Shown one piece after another: positions 49,608 through 58,588 of a stretch of 64,000 nt of DNA. Both the position numbers and the translations under genes were made by a program. Location: assembly GCF_001245615.1 (NCBI RefSeq), contig NZ_CWKH01000001.1, positions 248,001-312,000 of the forward strand, read 5' to 3'. This stretch comes from Mycolicibacterium neworleansense. Lineage in GTDB: Bacteria > Actinomycetota > Actinomycetes > Mycobacteriales > Mycobacteriaceae. The notes below the pieces were generated by a model. The model searched no databases. It worked only from the letters and a program-made list of their open reading frames with translations, and was not told where the DNA came from. Positions within the stretch are counted from its first letter, which is position 1; each line of letters begins with the position of its first letter.

Positions 49608-49949
49608 CTATCCGGTCAGGCTGTTGCGGATCTCCACATACCGCGTCAGGAACGCACGCTCATCGAGCCGCTTGCGGCGCATCCAGGTGCTGACCTCGAA
49701 GTTGCACTTGCTGGCATTGCACGATGCGCAGGCCGGCACCACGTTGTCCAAGGTGTAGCGGCCGCCGCGCGAGATGGCCATGACGCAGTCCTTCTGGAAC
49801 GGACCGGTCGTGCTGGTGCAGTAGGCGCACCCGCCCCACGCCGCTTTGATCGCATCCCATTGCTCGTCGGTGAGGTCGTGGACCACGAGGTCCATCCGGC
49901 GCTTGCGCTTGCGGGCGGCCCGTGCCGCGCGGGTTCGACTGACCGCCAT
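49608..49949 (-). CDS. Small HNH-type protein with altered first His
   Basis: 113 residues from ATG 49949. A basic N-terminus (SRTRAARAARKRKRR) is followed by a compact HNH domain with zinc pairs CAYC and CASC. The motif normally reading D-H-V is D-C-V here (FQKDCVMAISRGG), so the general-base His is replaced by Cys, while Asn (TLDNVVPA) and the last region (CNASKCN) are kept. The tail MRRKRLDERAFLTRY is basic. It is either an inactive or repurposed nuclease, or a binding protein. The gene is framed by two stem-loops with common arms. Confidence 0.82.
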   Translation of the reverse strand: MAVSRTRAARAARKRKRRMDLVVHDLTDEQWDAIKAAWGGCAYCTSTTGPFQKDCVMAISRGGRYTLDNVVPACASCNASKCNFEVSTWMRRKRLDERAFLTRYVEIRNSLTG

Positions 49950-49965
49950 CGGCACAGCGTATGGC

Positions 49966-50030
49966 CCGCGAGCGTGCGCAGAATGCTGCTCAGGCACGGC
50001 GTGTCGGGCAGCAGACACGCACGCTCGCGG
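49966..50030. repeat. Right stem-loop repeat flanking the small HNH gene
   Basis: Perfect 13-bp arms CCGCGAGCGTGCG (49966-49978) and CGCACGCTCGCGG (50018-50030) share the 11-bp outer arm of the hairpin at 49549-49590. Inside, TGCTGCTC and GGGCAGCA nearly pair. It lies between the HNH start and the pepN stop. Confidence 0.75.
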
Positions 50031-50040
50031 TGCAGGTGGG

Positions 50041-52626
50041 CTAGCTGACGTCGAAGGCGCGGGCCCGTAGGGAGCGCTCCACACCGGCGCGGCCCTCGAC
50101 CACCAGGCGACGCAGCGCGGGCGGCACCTCGGGATCGGACAGGAACGCGTCCGCCGCATCCAGCCCGTTCTGGCTGATGTCCCACGACGGGTACAGCCCG
50201 ATCACCACGGTCTGCGCGACCTCGCTGGACCGGCGCTCCCACACTCCGGAGATCGCCGCGAAGTAGCGGGTCGTGAAGGGCGCCAGCAGCTCGGACTGAC
50301 CGGGCTGCACGAATCCGCCGACGATCGCGCGGGTGGTGATGTTGGCGATCGTGTCGTCCTCGATGACCTGCTCCCATGCCGCGGACTTCACCTCGTCCTG
50401 CGGACGGGCAGCCGAGGCCGCCGCCGCGTGACGCTTGCCGGCCGCGGTGGGGTCGTTCTGTGCCTCGGTGTCGATGAACGGCGTCTCGGGCCCGTCGGCG
50501 TCGATGTCGCCGTTGCGGGCCAGCGCGGTGACGATCCGCCAGCGCAGATCGGTGTCGATCACCAGGCCGGGCAGGTTCACCGCGGCGGGCTCGTTGTCGA
50601 GCAGCGTCGACAGCACGGCGACGTGGTTCGGCGACAGGACCGAGCTGCAGAGCGCGTTGACGAACGCGAGCTGATGATCAGAACCCGGCGCGGAGGTGCC
50701 GGCCAGATCGAGCAGGGCATCGGCGAACGCCGGCCAGCCGGTCTCGTGGGCCCAGGCGGGATCGGCGTATGAGCTCAGCGCGGTCTGCGCCTGCATGAGC
50801 AGGCGCTGCGCGACCCCGACCTCGGTCTCGGCGTGCACGCCGCTCATCACCAGGGCGACGAAGTCGCGGGCCTTCATCTCGGCTTCGCGGGTCATCTCCC
50901 AGGCAGCCGACCAGGCCAGCGTGCGGGGGAGCGGATCAGCGATGTCGGCGATCCGGGACAGCACCGTCGACAGTGAGGCCGGGTCCAGCCGCAACGAGCA
51001 GTAGGTCAGGTCGTCGTCGTTGACCAGGATGAGCTTTCCGCGCGAAACGCCCAGCAGCGCAGGAACATCCGTGAGCGGACCTTCGACGTCGAGCTCCTCG
51101 CGGTGCACCCGGACCAGCTTGCCCGAGCCGTCGTCGTCGTAAATGCCGACGGCCAACCGGTGTACCCGCGTCTCCCCGGCGCCCGGCGCCGCGCCCGACT
51201 GCGCGATGGCGAACCGGGTGAATGCACCGGAATCGTCGGTGTCGAAGTCGGCCCGCAGCGTGTTCAGACCCGTTGTCTTGAGCCACTGTTGGCCCCAGCC
51301 GGACAGATCACGCCCAGAGGACTTCTCCAGTGCGCCCAGCAGATCGCCGAACGTGGCGTTGGCGAACGCGTGGTCGCGGAAGTAGTCGCGCAGGCCGGAC
51401 AGGAACTCTTCGAGCCCGACGTAGGCCACCAGCTGCTTGAGCACCGAGGCGCCCTTGGCATAGGTGATGCCGTCGAAGTTGACCTCCACGGCCGCCAGGT
51501 CCGGGATGTCGGCGGCGACCGGGTGAGTCGAGGGCAACTGATCCTGCCGGTAGGCCCAGGACTTCTCCACGTTCGCGAAAGTGGTCCAGGCCGTGTCGTA
51601 TTCGGTGGCCTCGGCCTGGCACAGCACCGACGCGAACGTCGCGAAGGACTCGTTGAGCCACAGGTCATCCCACCACTGCATGGTGACCAGGTCGCCGAAC
51701 CACATGTGCGCCATCTCGTGCAGCACGGTCTCGGCGCGACGCTCGTAGGAGGCCCGGGTCACCTTGGACCGGAAGACGTAATCCTCGAGGAACGTCACCG
51801 CGCCGGCGTTCTCCATGGCGCCCGCGTTGAACTCGGGCACGAACAGCTGGTCGTACTTGCCGAAGGCGTACGGCGTGCCGAAGTTGGCGTGGTAGAAGCC
51901 GAAACCCTGCTTGGTCTCGGTGAACAGCCGGTCGGCGTCCATGAACTCCGCCAGCGAGGCCCGGCAGAAGATGCCCAACGGGATCTCACCGTGGGAGTCG
52001 GAGTACGAGTCGCGCCACGCCGCGTACGGTCCGGCGATCAGCGCGGCCAGGTAGGTGCTCATCTTCGGGGTGGTGGCGAAGGTGTGCACGGTGGCCGGGC
52101 CGTCAGGCTCGGCGCTGACGGTCGCCCCGTTGGAGATCACCTGCCAGTGCGACGGCGCGGTGACCTGCACGTCGAAGGTGGCCTTCAGGTCGGGCTGATC
52201 GAAGCAGGCGAACATCCGCTTGGCATCGGCGGTCTCGAACTGCGAGTACAGGTAGACCTCGTCGTCGACGGGGTCTACGAAGCGGTGCAGGCCCTCTCCG
52301 GTGTTGGAGTACAGGCAGTCGGCATCGACCACCAGGACGTTGTGCTCGGTCAGGCCGGTGAGTGCGATCCCGGTCGATTCGTCGTAACCGGATACGTCGA
52401 GTGCGACGCCGTTCAGCGTCGCGCTGCGGACGGTCTCGGCGGCCAGATCGATGAAGGTATCGGCGCCGGCGAGGGCATCGAACTGCACGGTCGTGGTGGA
52501 ACGGAAGGTGCGTTCGCCCGGCTTGCCGTTGCCGTCGGTGAGATCGAGGACGACGCGGTAGTTGTCGACGGTGACCAGAGCGGCGCGCTCGATGGCCTGT
52601 TCGCGGGTGAGATTGGGAAGTGCCAC
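50041..52626 (-). CDS. pepN: Aminopeptidase N, M1 family
   Basis: 861 residues, zinc metallopeptidase that removes N-terminal amino acids from peptides. Motifs are the substrate-anchoring GAMEN in NAGAMENAGAVTF and the zinc site HEMAHMWFGDL with the third ligand Glu in LWLNESFATF. Domains are the N-terminal beta saddle, the thermolysin-like catalytic domain (about 200-450) and the C-terminal helical domain. Cytosolic, no signal. Order next to the HNH and DUF5130 genes is as in the Rv2467 region. Upstream begins the AT-rich accessory region. Confidence 0.95.
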   Translation of the reverse strand: MALPNLTREQAIERAALVTVDNYRVVLDLTDGNGKPGERTFRSTTTVQFDALAGADTFIDLAAETVRSATLNGVALDVSGYDESTGIALTGLTEHNVLVVDADCLYSNTGEGLHRFVDPVDDEVYLYSQFETADAKRMFACFDQPDLKATFDVQVTAPSHWQVISNGATVSAEPDGPATVHTFATTPKMSTYLAALIAGPYAAWRDSYSDSHGEIPLGIFCRASLAEFMDADRLFTETKQGFGFYHANFGTPYAFGKYDQLFVPEFNAGAMENAGAVTFLEDYVFRSKVTRASYERRAETVLHEMAHMWFGDLVTMQWWDDLWLNESFATFASVLCQAEATEYDTAWTTFANVEKSWAYRQDQLPSTHPVAADIPDLAAVEVNFDGITYAKGASVLKQLVAYVGLEEFLSGLRDYFRDHAFANATFGDLLGALEKSSGRDLSGWGQQWLKTTGLNTLRADFDTDDSGAFTRFAIAQSGAAPGAGETRVHRLAVGIYDDDGSGKLVRVHREELDVEGPLTDVPALLGVSRGKLILVNDDDLTYCSLRLDPASLSTVLSRIADIADPLPRTLAWSAAWEMTREAEMKARDFVALVMSGVHAETEVGVAQRLLMQAQTALSSYADPAWAHETGWPAFADALLDLAGTSAPGSDHQLAFVNALCSSVLSPNHVAVLSTLLDNEPAAVNLPGLVIDTDLRWRIVTALARNGDIDADGPETPFIDTEAQNDPTAAGKRHAAAASAARPQDEVKSAAWEQVIEDDTIANITTRAIVGGFVQPGQSELLAPFTTRYFAAISGVWERRSSEVAQTVVIGLYPSWDISQNGLDAADAFLSDPEVPPALRRLVVEGRAGVERSLRARAFDVS

Positions 52627-52862
52627 CCGTCCAACCTAGTGGCTGGCCGTCGGTGGGGTGCGTCTAAGGCCGTCGGGGCGTGCACCGACCGCGTCTGGTC
52701 GGCTGGTCCCGACGGAGGGGCCGAGGACTGTGTGGCGTAAGTGATTGTGCCACAGCAGTTTCCGCTTAGGTCCACAATCTCGCCGGCGTGGCCCGACAAC
52801 GGAGTTTCCTTTCAACGGTGGCGCCTGGAAGTTGCAGCGTGCAAATTGTCTTTGCGATAGCA

Positions 52863-52887
52863 AATTTTCGATTTATAGTCGAAAATT
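52863..52887. repeat. 9-bp perfect inverted repeat AATTTTCGA-N7-TCGAAAATT
   Basis: Arms at 52863-52871 and 52879-52887 are in the most AT-rich part of the region before the surface-protein genes. It may be a regulator site or a hairpin. No gene starts nearby on either strand except pepN, 240 bp away. Confidence 0.6.
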
Positions 52888-53556
52888 AAATTGAAATAAC
52901 GGCCATCCCATTCGGAAATAATCGCCACAAATTGCGGTTTCGGCCCAGAAAGTATAGTCTGTCTATTTTCTTGACGGTCCATTCAAAGTTATTCGATGGC
53001 CGTTCTTGTGATTCCCTGCGCCGCAGCGGATCTCGGGAGTAGTCAGCGGCTATGAATAGTTGCTGCAATATGTCGACATCCCATTTCTGGCGTCGATTTT
53101 GGCCGCCTGCAGTTGTGGGGACAGCAACGTTTAGGCGACGGTTCCGGCTGTGCACTCCGCGGTGGGTGGATTCTCAAATATGGCCTTTTAACTGGGTATA
53201 TATGGCCGTGGAAGAGGCATGCGGCTGGTTTACCTCACGGCCAGAGCGGTCGCAGGCAATGTGGCGACTGTCGTGGGCGATGCGCAATGAGCCAAGAGGC
53301 GAAATTGCTAGAGCATCTACCTAAGTATTGCCTGAGGAATTCATGCTCAGCTGTATCGGTGCAGCTCAAAATGTTAATATCAAGTCGATCGGGAAAGGTC
53401 CACGGAGGCGGCAGGTAATGCTGTGGGGCATTCCTCGAAAGTCTCCGTGATAGGTGACAAAAGTCCCTAGCGATAAATGGGTTATCTCCCTATCTTCGCA
53501 ACGGTATTTCCCTATTCAGCGAATTCAATGAGACCCATGTGGATTCGTGCACCCCT

Positions 53557-53574
53557 GGGCTCGTCATGAGCGGG
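53557..53574 (+). repeat. Leader repeat, copy 1
   Basis: 18 bases reading GGGCTCGTCATGAGCGGG, 23 nt before the start of the 1606-residue protein. It matches copy 2 (58589-58606) at 16 of 18 positions, and both are followed by ATGAAAGGA and then the start codon. The inner GCTC/GAGC can pair. Confidence 0.65.
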
Positions 53575-53597
53575 CCTTCAAATGAAAGGAAACTGTC

Positions 53598-56500
53598 ATG
53601 GCAACCAAGAAGAACACCAGGAGGATTGCGATCCGGAGGTCGGTGACCGCGGCCGGTGTACTCGCAGCCACCACCGCTGGGCTGCTCAGTCACCAGGCTG
53701 GTGCCTCAGCAGCGTGGGCGGTAGAGCTCAAGTCCTATTCAGACGCCCTGAGCGACATGCTGACCAGAACCAATGATGAGGACGGCAGGTCCAATCGGTT
53801 CTGGGCTTCGGAAGCCTCTGCGGCGCACGGCGACGCACGCACTTTGGCCGACGCGCAGGCGCTCGCTGACGCGATCGCGCAGAAAGCCAAGGATGCTGCG
53901 GCGCGAGCCGGGGAGTATGAGGCCGAGGCAGAGTGGATCGCCCAGGAGGTCGCGGGGAACACCGCGGTCGCCGAGAAGCAGGCAGCGGCGAAGTCCGCTG
54001 CGGAGAAGGCTCAGTTGGCGCGCCATGATGCCGAAATCGCAGCACAGGCAGCCCAGGAGGCCCAGGCCGCGGTGGACGCGCTGGCAGCCGCCCAGGCTGA
54101 AGCGCAGGCGGCCGCGGCTGCCGTCGAACAGGGATATCTCGATGCCAAGGCTGCGGCGGATGTTGCAGCCGCGCAGCAGCGGTCGGCGGAGGCCGCCAAG
54201 GCCGAAGCAGAACAGGCGTTCGCCGCCGCGCAGACCCATGCGGCTGAGGGTGGCCAGGCCTACCTGGACGCCAAGGCTGCCTTGGATACGGCGACTGCGC
54301 AGCAACAGCAGGCGGACGCCGTACAGGCTGCGGCAAAGAGCGCGCTCGCCGATGCACAGGCCACCGCCGCGGCGAACGAGAAGGCACTTGCGGACGCGAA
54401 CAGCGCACTGGTTGCGGCCGATAAGGTTGCCGGAGAGGCACTGGCCGCCAAAACCGACTCCGATGCGGCGCTGTCGACCGCCCAGCGGGCTGCCGCAGAG
54501 GCGGCGGCCGTCAAGGATGAGGCCGCGCAGAAGGCCAGCGATGCGGATAAGGCCGCTGCGGATGCAGCAGCGGTGCAGGTCGCTGCCGACCAGGCTTTCG
54601 CCGATGCCCAGATCCATGCAGTCCAGAGCGACCAGGCCTACCTGGACGCCAAGACTGCTCTCGATGCGGCTTCGGCCGACAAGGCAGTCAAGGACGCTGC
54701 CAAGGAAGCCGCTGACACCGCGCTGGCGGACGCCCTAGCGGGTGTGGCCGACGCCGAGCGGGCGGCAGCCGAAGCGGCCGCTGCGAAGTCGGCTGCCGAT
54801 GAGGCTGCCGCGGATGCGTTGGCGGCCAAGACCGCTGCCGATGAGTCGGTGTCGGCAGCAACGACCGCAGCGCAGGCTGCTGATGCGGACAAGGTGACCA
54901 AGGATGCCGCGAAGGTGGCTGCCGATGAGGCTGCCGCGGATGCGTTGGCGGCCAAGACCGCTGCGGATGCGGCGCTGTCCGATACCAAGGACGCGGCCGA
55001 TGCGGCCGACGCCGTCCTGGCCAAGGCCACCGCGGACAAGGCTGCGGCCGACGCCGACAAAGCGGCCAAGGGTGACGCCATGACCGTCGCCGATCAGAAC
55101 GCCGTCGCGGCGGAGGCTGCCGCGGAGGCTGCTGATGCGGACAAGGTGGCCAAGGATGCCGCGAAGGTGGCTGCCGATGAGGCTGCCGCGGATGCGTTGG
55201 CGGCCAAGACCGCTGCTGATGCGACGCTGTCCGATGCGCGGGCAAAGGCTGCCGCGGCCGACGCTGCCGCGGCGGACCTGCATGCCTATGAAGACCCGGT
55301 GCACGCCGCCTTGCAAGATGCGCGGGACGCCAAAGCGGACGCCGACAAGGAGTTGAGTGACGCGCAGGCAGCGATCGCCGGCATCGAGCAGGCCAAGGCC
55401 TATGCGGTCACCGCGGATGCCAATGTGCAGACCACCGCGACCGCCTTGCAGCAGGCCAAAGCAGCCGCGACGGCCACTCAGGCGCAGATCGACGCGGCTC
55501 AGGCCGAGGTCAACTACTACGCCTATGACCCGGTAGGAAAGGCTCAAGACTGGGCCTCGGGCTATGCCTTGCAGGGTGCGGCCCTGGACAAGCTCAACGC
55601 AGCGAGGGCGCAACTCGTGCTGGATCAGGCTGCTGTGTCCTCGGCGCAACAGGCTGCGGATGACGCGGTGGTCGCCAAGACGGCTGCCGACGCGGCCGCG
55701 GCTAACGCCCAGACTCAAGAAGCGGCGGCCAAGGCTGCGGTTGACTCGGCCAAGTTGGCCGTTTCCATCGCAGATGCCAACTTCGCGTCCGCAACCCAGG
55801 GGGTGGCCACGCTGACGCAGATGATCGCCGATGCTGACGCGGCCAAGGCATTGGCGGACAAGGAATTACAAGACGCGACCACGGTGGCTTCGGCTGCTGA
55901 TTCGGCGTCGGTTGCTGCGGATCAGCACGCTACTGAGGCAACGACGGCTGCTGAGGCGGCGGCACAGGCCAAGGCAGATGCGGACCAGGCGTTGTCGGAT
56001 GCGAACCGGGCTGCGTCGGATGCGCTGGCGGCCAAGACCGTCGCAGACCAGAATGCGATCGAAGCAAAGGCGGCGGCCGATGCCGCGGCTGAGGCCAAGA
56101 GTGCTGCCGACCAGGCGTTAGCGGACGCAGAGAAGGGGGCCTTTGACGCGGCTGCTGCAGCCGAGGATGCTGCCGATGAGGCCGCGGTCGCTGCCAAAGC
56201 GGCGACCGACGCTTCGGACGCAAAGGATCTGGCCGATCAGAGGGCTGCCGATGCGAACCAGGCTGCTCAGGATGCGCTGGCGACCAAGACCGCCGCGGAC
56301 CAGGATGCGCTCGAGGCCAAAGCGGCCGCGGACGCGGCTGTGGCAGCCAAGGTGGCCGCAGACAATGCCCTGGCCGCCGCCGAAAGTGCTGCCGCCGATG
56401 CGGTGACCGCCTCGGATGTGGCCGACGAAAAGATCGTCGATGCGACGAAGGCGGTGGCCGATGCGCAAGCCGCCAAGGACCTTGCCGACCAGGCGTTGGC

Positions 56501-58418
56501 GGCGGCCGATCAGGCTGCCAAGGATGCGCAGTCCGCACAGGAATCGCTGGCCCAGGCTGCTGACGACGCCAACAAAGCCGCCTCGGACGCCGCGGCCGCC
56601 AAGGAAGCCGCGGACGCGGAGGCTGCTGACGCCGCCAAGGCCGCTGCCGATGCGACTGCCGTCCAAGAAGCTGCCGACCAGAGCGTCGCTGACGCCAAGG
56701 CGGCTGTCGAGGACGCCGCAGCAGCGAAGACCGTCTCCGATAGCGCGCTCGCCGATGCACAGACGGCATACCAGGATGCCGCAGCAGCGAAAGATAGTGC
56801 AGATCAAGTTCTTTCGGGTGTGACACAGGCTGCTGCGGATGCCGCGGCGATCAAGGCCGCTGCCGACGAGGCATTGACCGAAGCTGAAGCCGCTGCGGAG
56901 ACTGCGAGGCAAGACGCCGACAGTGCGAGCGAGAAGGCTTCTGCTGCAGACATGGCCGCAACCGAAGCGGAGGCTGCCAAGGCTGCCGCAGACAAGGCTT
57001 TGGCGGATGCGGAAAAAGCAACTGCGGATGCGCAAGCTGTTAAGGATGCGGCTGTCGCCAAGGCTAGCCAGACCGCCGACGCGATGCAGGCCGCGACCGA
57101 TGCTGCCACAGCTGCTGAAACCGCCGCACAGCAGGCCGTACAGGACCAGAAGGGTACCCACGTCCTGCGTCACGACGTGGATCGTCAGCTACCGGGTGGC
57201 CTGGCTTCTGCTGGTGCGTATTCGATTTCGGTGATGGTGCGGGGTGAGCATGGGATGTACATGCCGGTGTCCTCGACGGTCTCCTACGTGTCGGTGCCGA
57301 TGCTGGGATTCGGTGTGACCCATGCGAATCAGACCAAGCACAACTATGTCGGAATCGAGGGTGTGAATGTAGATTTCGGTCAGAACGTGCTGGTGATCGA
57401 GACTCCGCTGAATGTGGGCAATCCGGTGTCGTTGGTGTACTCGATGGGCGGATTCAGCATCGGGCCCAACGGTGTGGGTTACACCGCTCCGTCGCTGTTC
57501 GGGGTGAGTTTGATCCCGCCGGTACAGATCGGGGCCGTACCCGGAATCGATGCTCGGACGGGGGTGCCGATTCAGGATCTGATTCCGCTGGATGCGATCT
57601 CGCCGAAGGGTTCGACGACGGTGTCGGCTGACATCGTCAAGGCGTTGACGCCGCTACACGACAAGTCTGGCGCACCGATGCTCCAAGCGATCTCGGATCG
57701 GCTGACTCAGGCGCGGGCGGACTACGACACAGCGGCGACGTTGCCGGGTGCCGACGAATCGTTGCGGGAGCTGGCTGGTCAGCTCAAGGAGCGGATCGAC
57801 TGGATGCCTGAAAAGCTCGTACCGGTGGGCACGACTCAGGCGACGGCGGCCGAGACCCCGGAGACAACTGTGCCGTCCGGCAGCGTCATCACCGATGGTC
57901 CTGCCGCGGTTCCGGTGACCGGCACCCCCCGGTCCGTGGCGCTCGATGTGCCGAGCACCGATAAGACAGTCGTCGCTGATGATTCGGCCCCATCCGCAGC
58001 CGATACCCCTGGGGGAGTTACCCGCGATGCTGTGGAGTCCACGGTTGGGTCTGTGCCTGACATCAAGGTCGAGGCGAAGGCTGAGGCTGACGCCAACGCC
58101 GAGGTGAAGTCTGTGGTCAGGTCAGAAGCTAAGGCCGACGCGAAGACCGAGGCAAAGTCTGAAGCAAAGCCCGGCGCGAAGCCCGAGGCCGGCGCCAAGG
58201 TTGACGACACTCGGAACAAGCGTTCTGAGGGCGGTTCGGCCAGCAGTGGACAGCGGGCTGCGGAGAAGTCCGGCGTTGCTGGCCGGGTCAAAGCCCCTGT
58301 CGGCGAGAAGGATTCGAAGTCCGGTAAGCCAGGTGGCGCCAAGGCGGGCACATCGTCTTCGTCGGGTGGTGCATCCACGGGATCGACTGATTCTGCCGGT
58401 GGTGGTTCGACCAAGTAG
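53598..58418 (+). CDS. Giant secreted Ala-rich coiled-coil protein, surface-fibre candidate
   Basis: 1606 residues, family not recognised. Start ATG 53598 with GAAAGGAAAC upstream. Layout: basic signal peptide (about 1-38; RRIAIRRS then a hydrophobic stretch ending GASA); short N-domain with NRFWA at 66-70; Ala-rich helical rod from about 75 to 1185 built of A/D/K/E repeats with coiled-coil or 11-residue character; a beta-rich globular domain at about 1198-1312 (GYTAPSLFG at its end); an amphipathic stretch; and a disordered Lys/Ala tail from about 1411 ending in Ser/Gly repeats. The rod has internal DNA repeats of about 90 bp (e.g. 54881-54971 and 55132-55222). N-domain, globular domain and tail recur in the next gene. 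Probably exported to the envelope; if fully helical the rod could reach over 150 nm. A perfect 12-bp hairpin follows. Confidence 0.8.
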   Translation: MATKKNTRRIAIRRSVTAAGVLAATTAGLLSHQAGASAAWAVELKSYSDALSDMLTRTNDEDGRSNRFWASEASAAHGDARTLADAQALADAIAQKAKDAAARAGEYEAEAEWIAQEVAGNTAVAEKQAAAKSAAEKAQLARHDAEIAAQAAQEAQAAVDALAAAQAEAQAAAAAVEQGYLDAKAAADVAAAQQRSAEAAKAEAEQAFAAAQTHAAEGGQAYLDAKAALDTATAQQQQADAVQAAAKSALADAQATAAANEKALADANSALVAADKVAGEALAAKTDSDAALSTAQRAAAEAAAVKDEAAQKASDADKAAADAAAVQVAADQAFADAQIHAVQSDQAYLDAKTALDAASADKAVKDAAKEAADTALADALAGVADAERAAAEAAAAKSAADEAAADALAAKTAADESVSAATTAAQAADADKVTKDAAKVAADEAAADALAAKTAADAALSDTKDAADAADAVLAKATADKAAADADKAAKGDAMTVADQNAVAAEAAAEAADADKVAKDAAKVAADEAAADALAAKTAADATLSDARAKAAAADAAAADLHAYEDPVHAALQDARDAKADADKELSDAQAAIAGIEQAKAYAVTADANVQTTATALQQAKAAATATQAQIDAAQAEVNYYAYDPVGKAQDWASGYALQGAALDKLNAARAQLVLDQAAVSSAQQAADDAVVAKTAADAAAANAQTQEAAAKAAVDSAKLAVSIADANFASATQGVATLTQMIADADAAKALADKELQDATTVASAADSASVAADQHATEATTAAEAAAQAKADADQALSDANRAASDALAAKTVADQNAIEAKAAADAAAEAKSAADQALADAEKGAFDAAAAAEDAADEAAVAAKAATDASDAKDLADQRAADANQAAQDALATKTAADQDALEAKAAADAAVAAKVAADNALAAAESAAADAVTASDVADEKIVDATKAVADAQAAKDLADQALAAADQAAKDAQSAQESLAQAADDANKAASDAAAAKEAADAEAADAAKAAADATAVQEAADQSVADAKAAVEDAAAAKTVSDSALADAQTAYQDAAAAKDSADQVLSGVTQAAADAAAIKAAADEALTEAEAAAETARQDADSASEKASAADMAATEAEAAKAAADKALADAEKATADAQAVKDAAVAKASQTADAMQAATDAATAAETAAQQAVQDQKGTHVLRHDVDRQLPGGLASAGAYSISVMVRGEHGMYMPVSSTVSYVSVPMLGFGVTHANQTKHNYVGIEGVNVDFGQNVLVIETPLNVGNPVSLVYSMGGFSIGPNGVGYTAPSLFGVSLIPPVQIGAVPGIDARTGVPIQDLIPLDAISPKGSTTVSADIVKALTPLHDKSGAPMLQAISDRLTQARADYDTAATLPGADESLRELAGQLKERIDWMPEKLVPVGTTQATAAETPETTVPSGSVITDGPAAVPVTGTPRSVALDVPSTDKTVVADDSAPSAADTPGGVTRDAVESTVGSVPDIKVEAKAEADANAEVKSVVRSEAKADAKTEAKSEAKPGAKPEAGAKVDDTRNKRSEGGSASSGQRAAEKSGVAGRVKAPVGEKDSKSGKPGGAKAGTSSSSGGASTGSTDSAGGGSTK

Positions 58419-58432
58419 TTCCTGACCCGGCC

Positions 58433-58459
58433 GGTGGGGATCGCAAAGCGATCCCCACC
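58433..58459 (+). terminator. Intrinsic terminator after the giant surface protein
   Basis: Perfect 12-bp stem GGTGGGGATCGC / GCGATCCCCACC with loop AAA, 14 bp after the stop codon. No T-tract. It indicates that the next gene needs its own promoter in 58460-58631. Confidence 0.8.
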
Positions 58460-58588
58460 CCCGAGGGTGCGGGCTCTCGGACCGTCGTGCTGGCCGTAAA
58501 CCTGAACGGATCAGCCATCTTCGAGGTGCGCACGAGTCCGAGATTCCGCCATATCTCCCGATGGCCATCCGCGGTCATGACATCGAGC

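Larger units (their letters stand above)
52627..53597. other. 971-bp AT-rich region with structured elements and no clear gene
   Basis: Base composition drops sharply from the surrounding GC-rich genes: only 18 of 60 bases in 52861-52920 are G or C. I find no convincing gene; frames of about 90-100 codons on both strands (52886-53155 minus, 53052-53324 plus, 53113-53418 plus) lack ribosome sites and family features. Structures seen are a 9-bp perfect inverted repeat at 52863-52887, a cruciform-like pair CACGGAG/CTCCGTG at 53401-53449 with inner AATGC/GCATT, and a leader repeat at 53557-53574. The region probably contains the promoter and control sites for the surface-protein genes. Such AT-rich DNA is a typical target for the silencer Lsr2. 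Confidence 0.7.

Noticed and set aside
52886..53155. 89-codon minus-strand frame in the AT-rich region
   Set aside because: Composition looks a little protein-like, but there is no ribosome site, no partner and no recognisable family; low GC alone makes codon bias uninformative. Overlapping frames at 53052-53324 and 53113-53418 are equally weak.
54000..57100. Dense short repeats that might suggest a CRISPR array or satellite
   Set aside because: The repeats are codons of an Ala-rich coiled-coil in one continuous frame; spacing is irregular and no cas gene is present.
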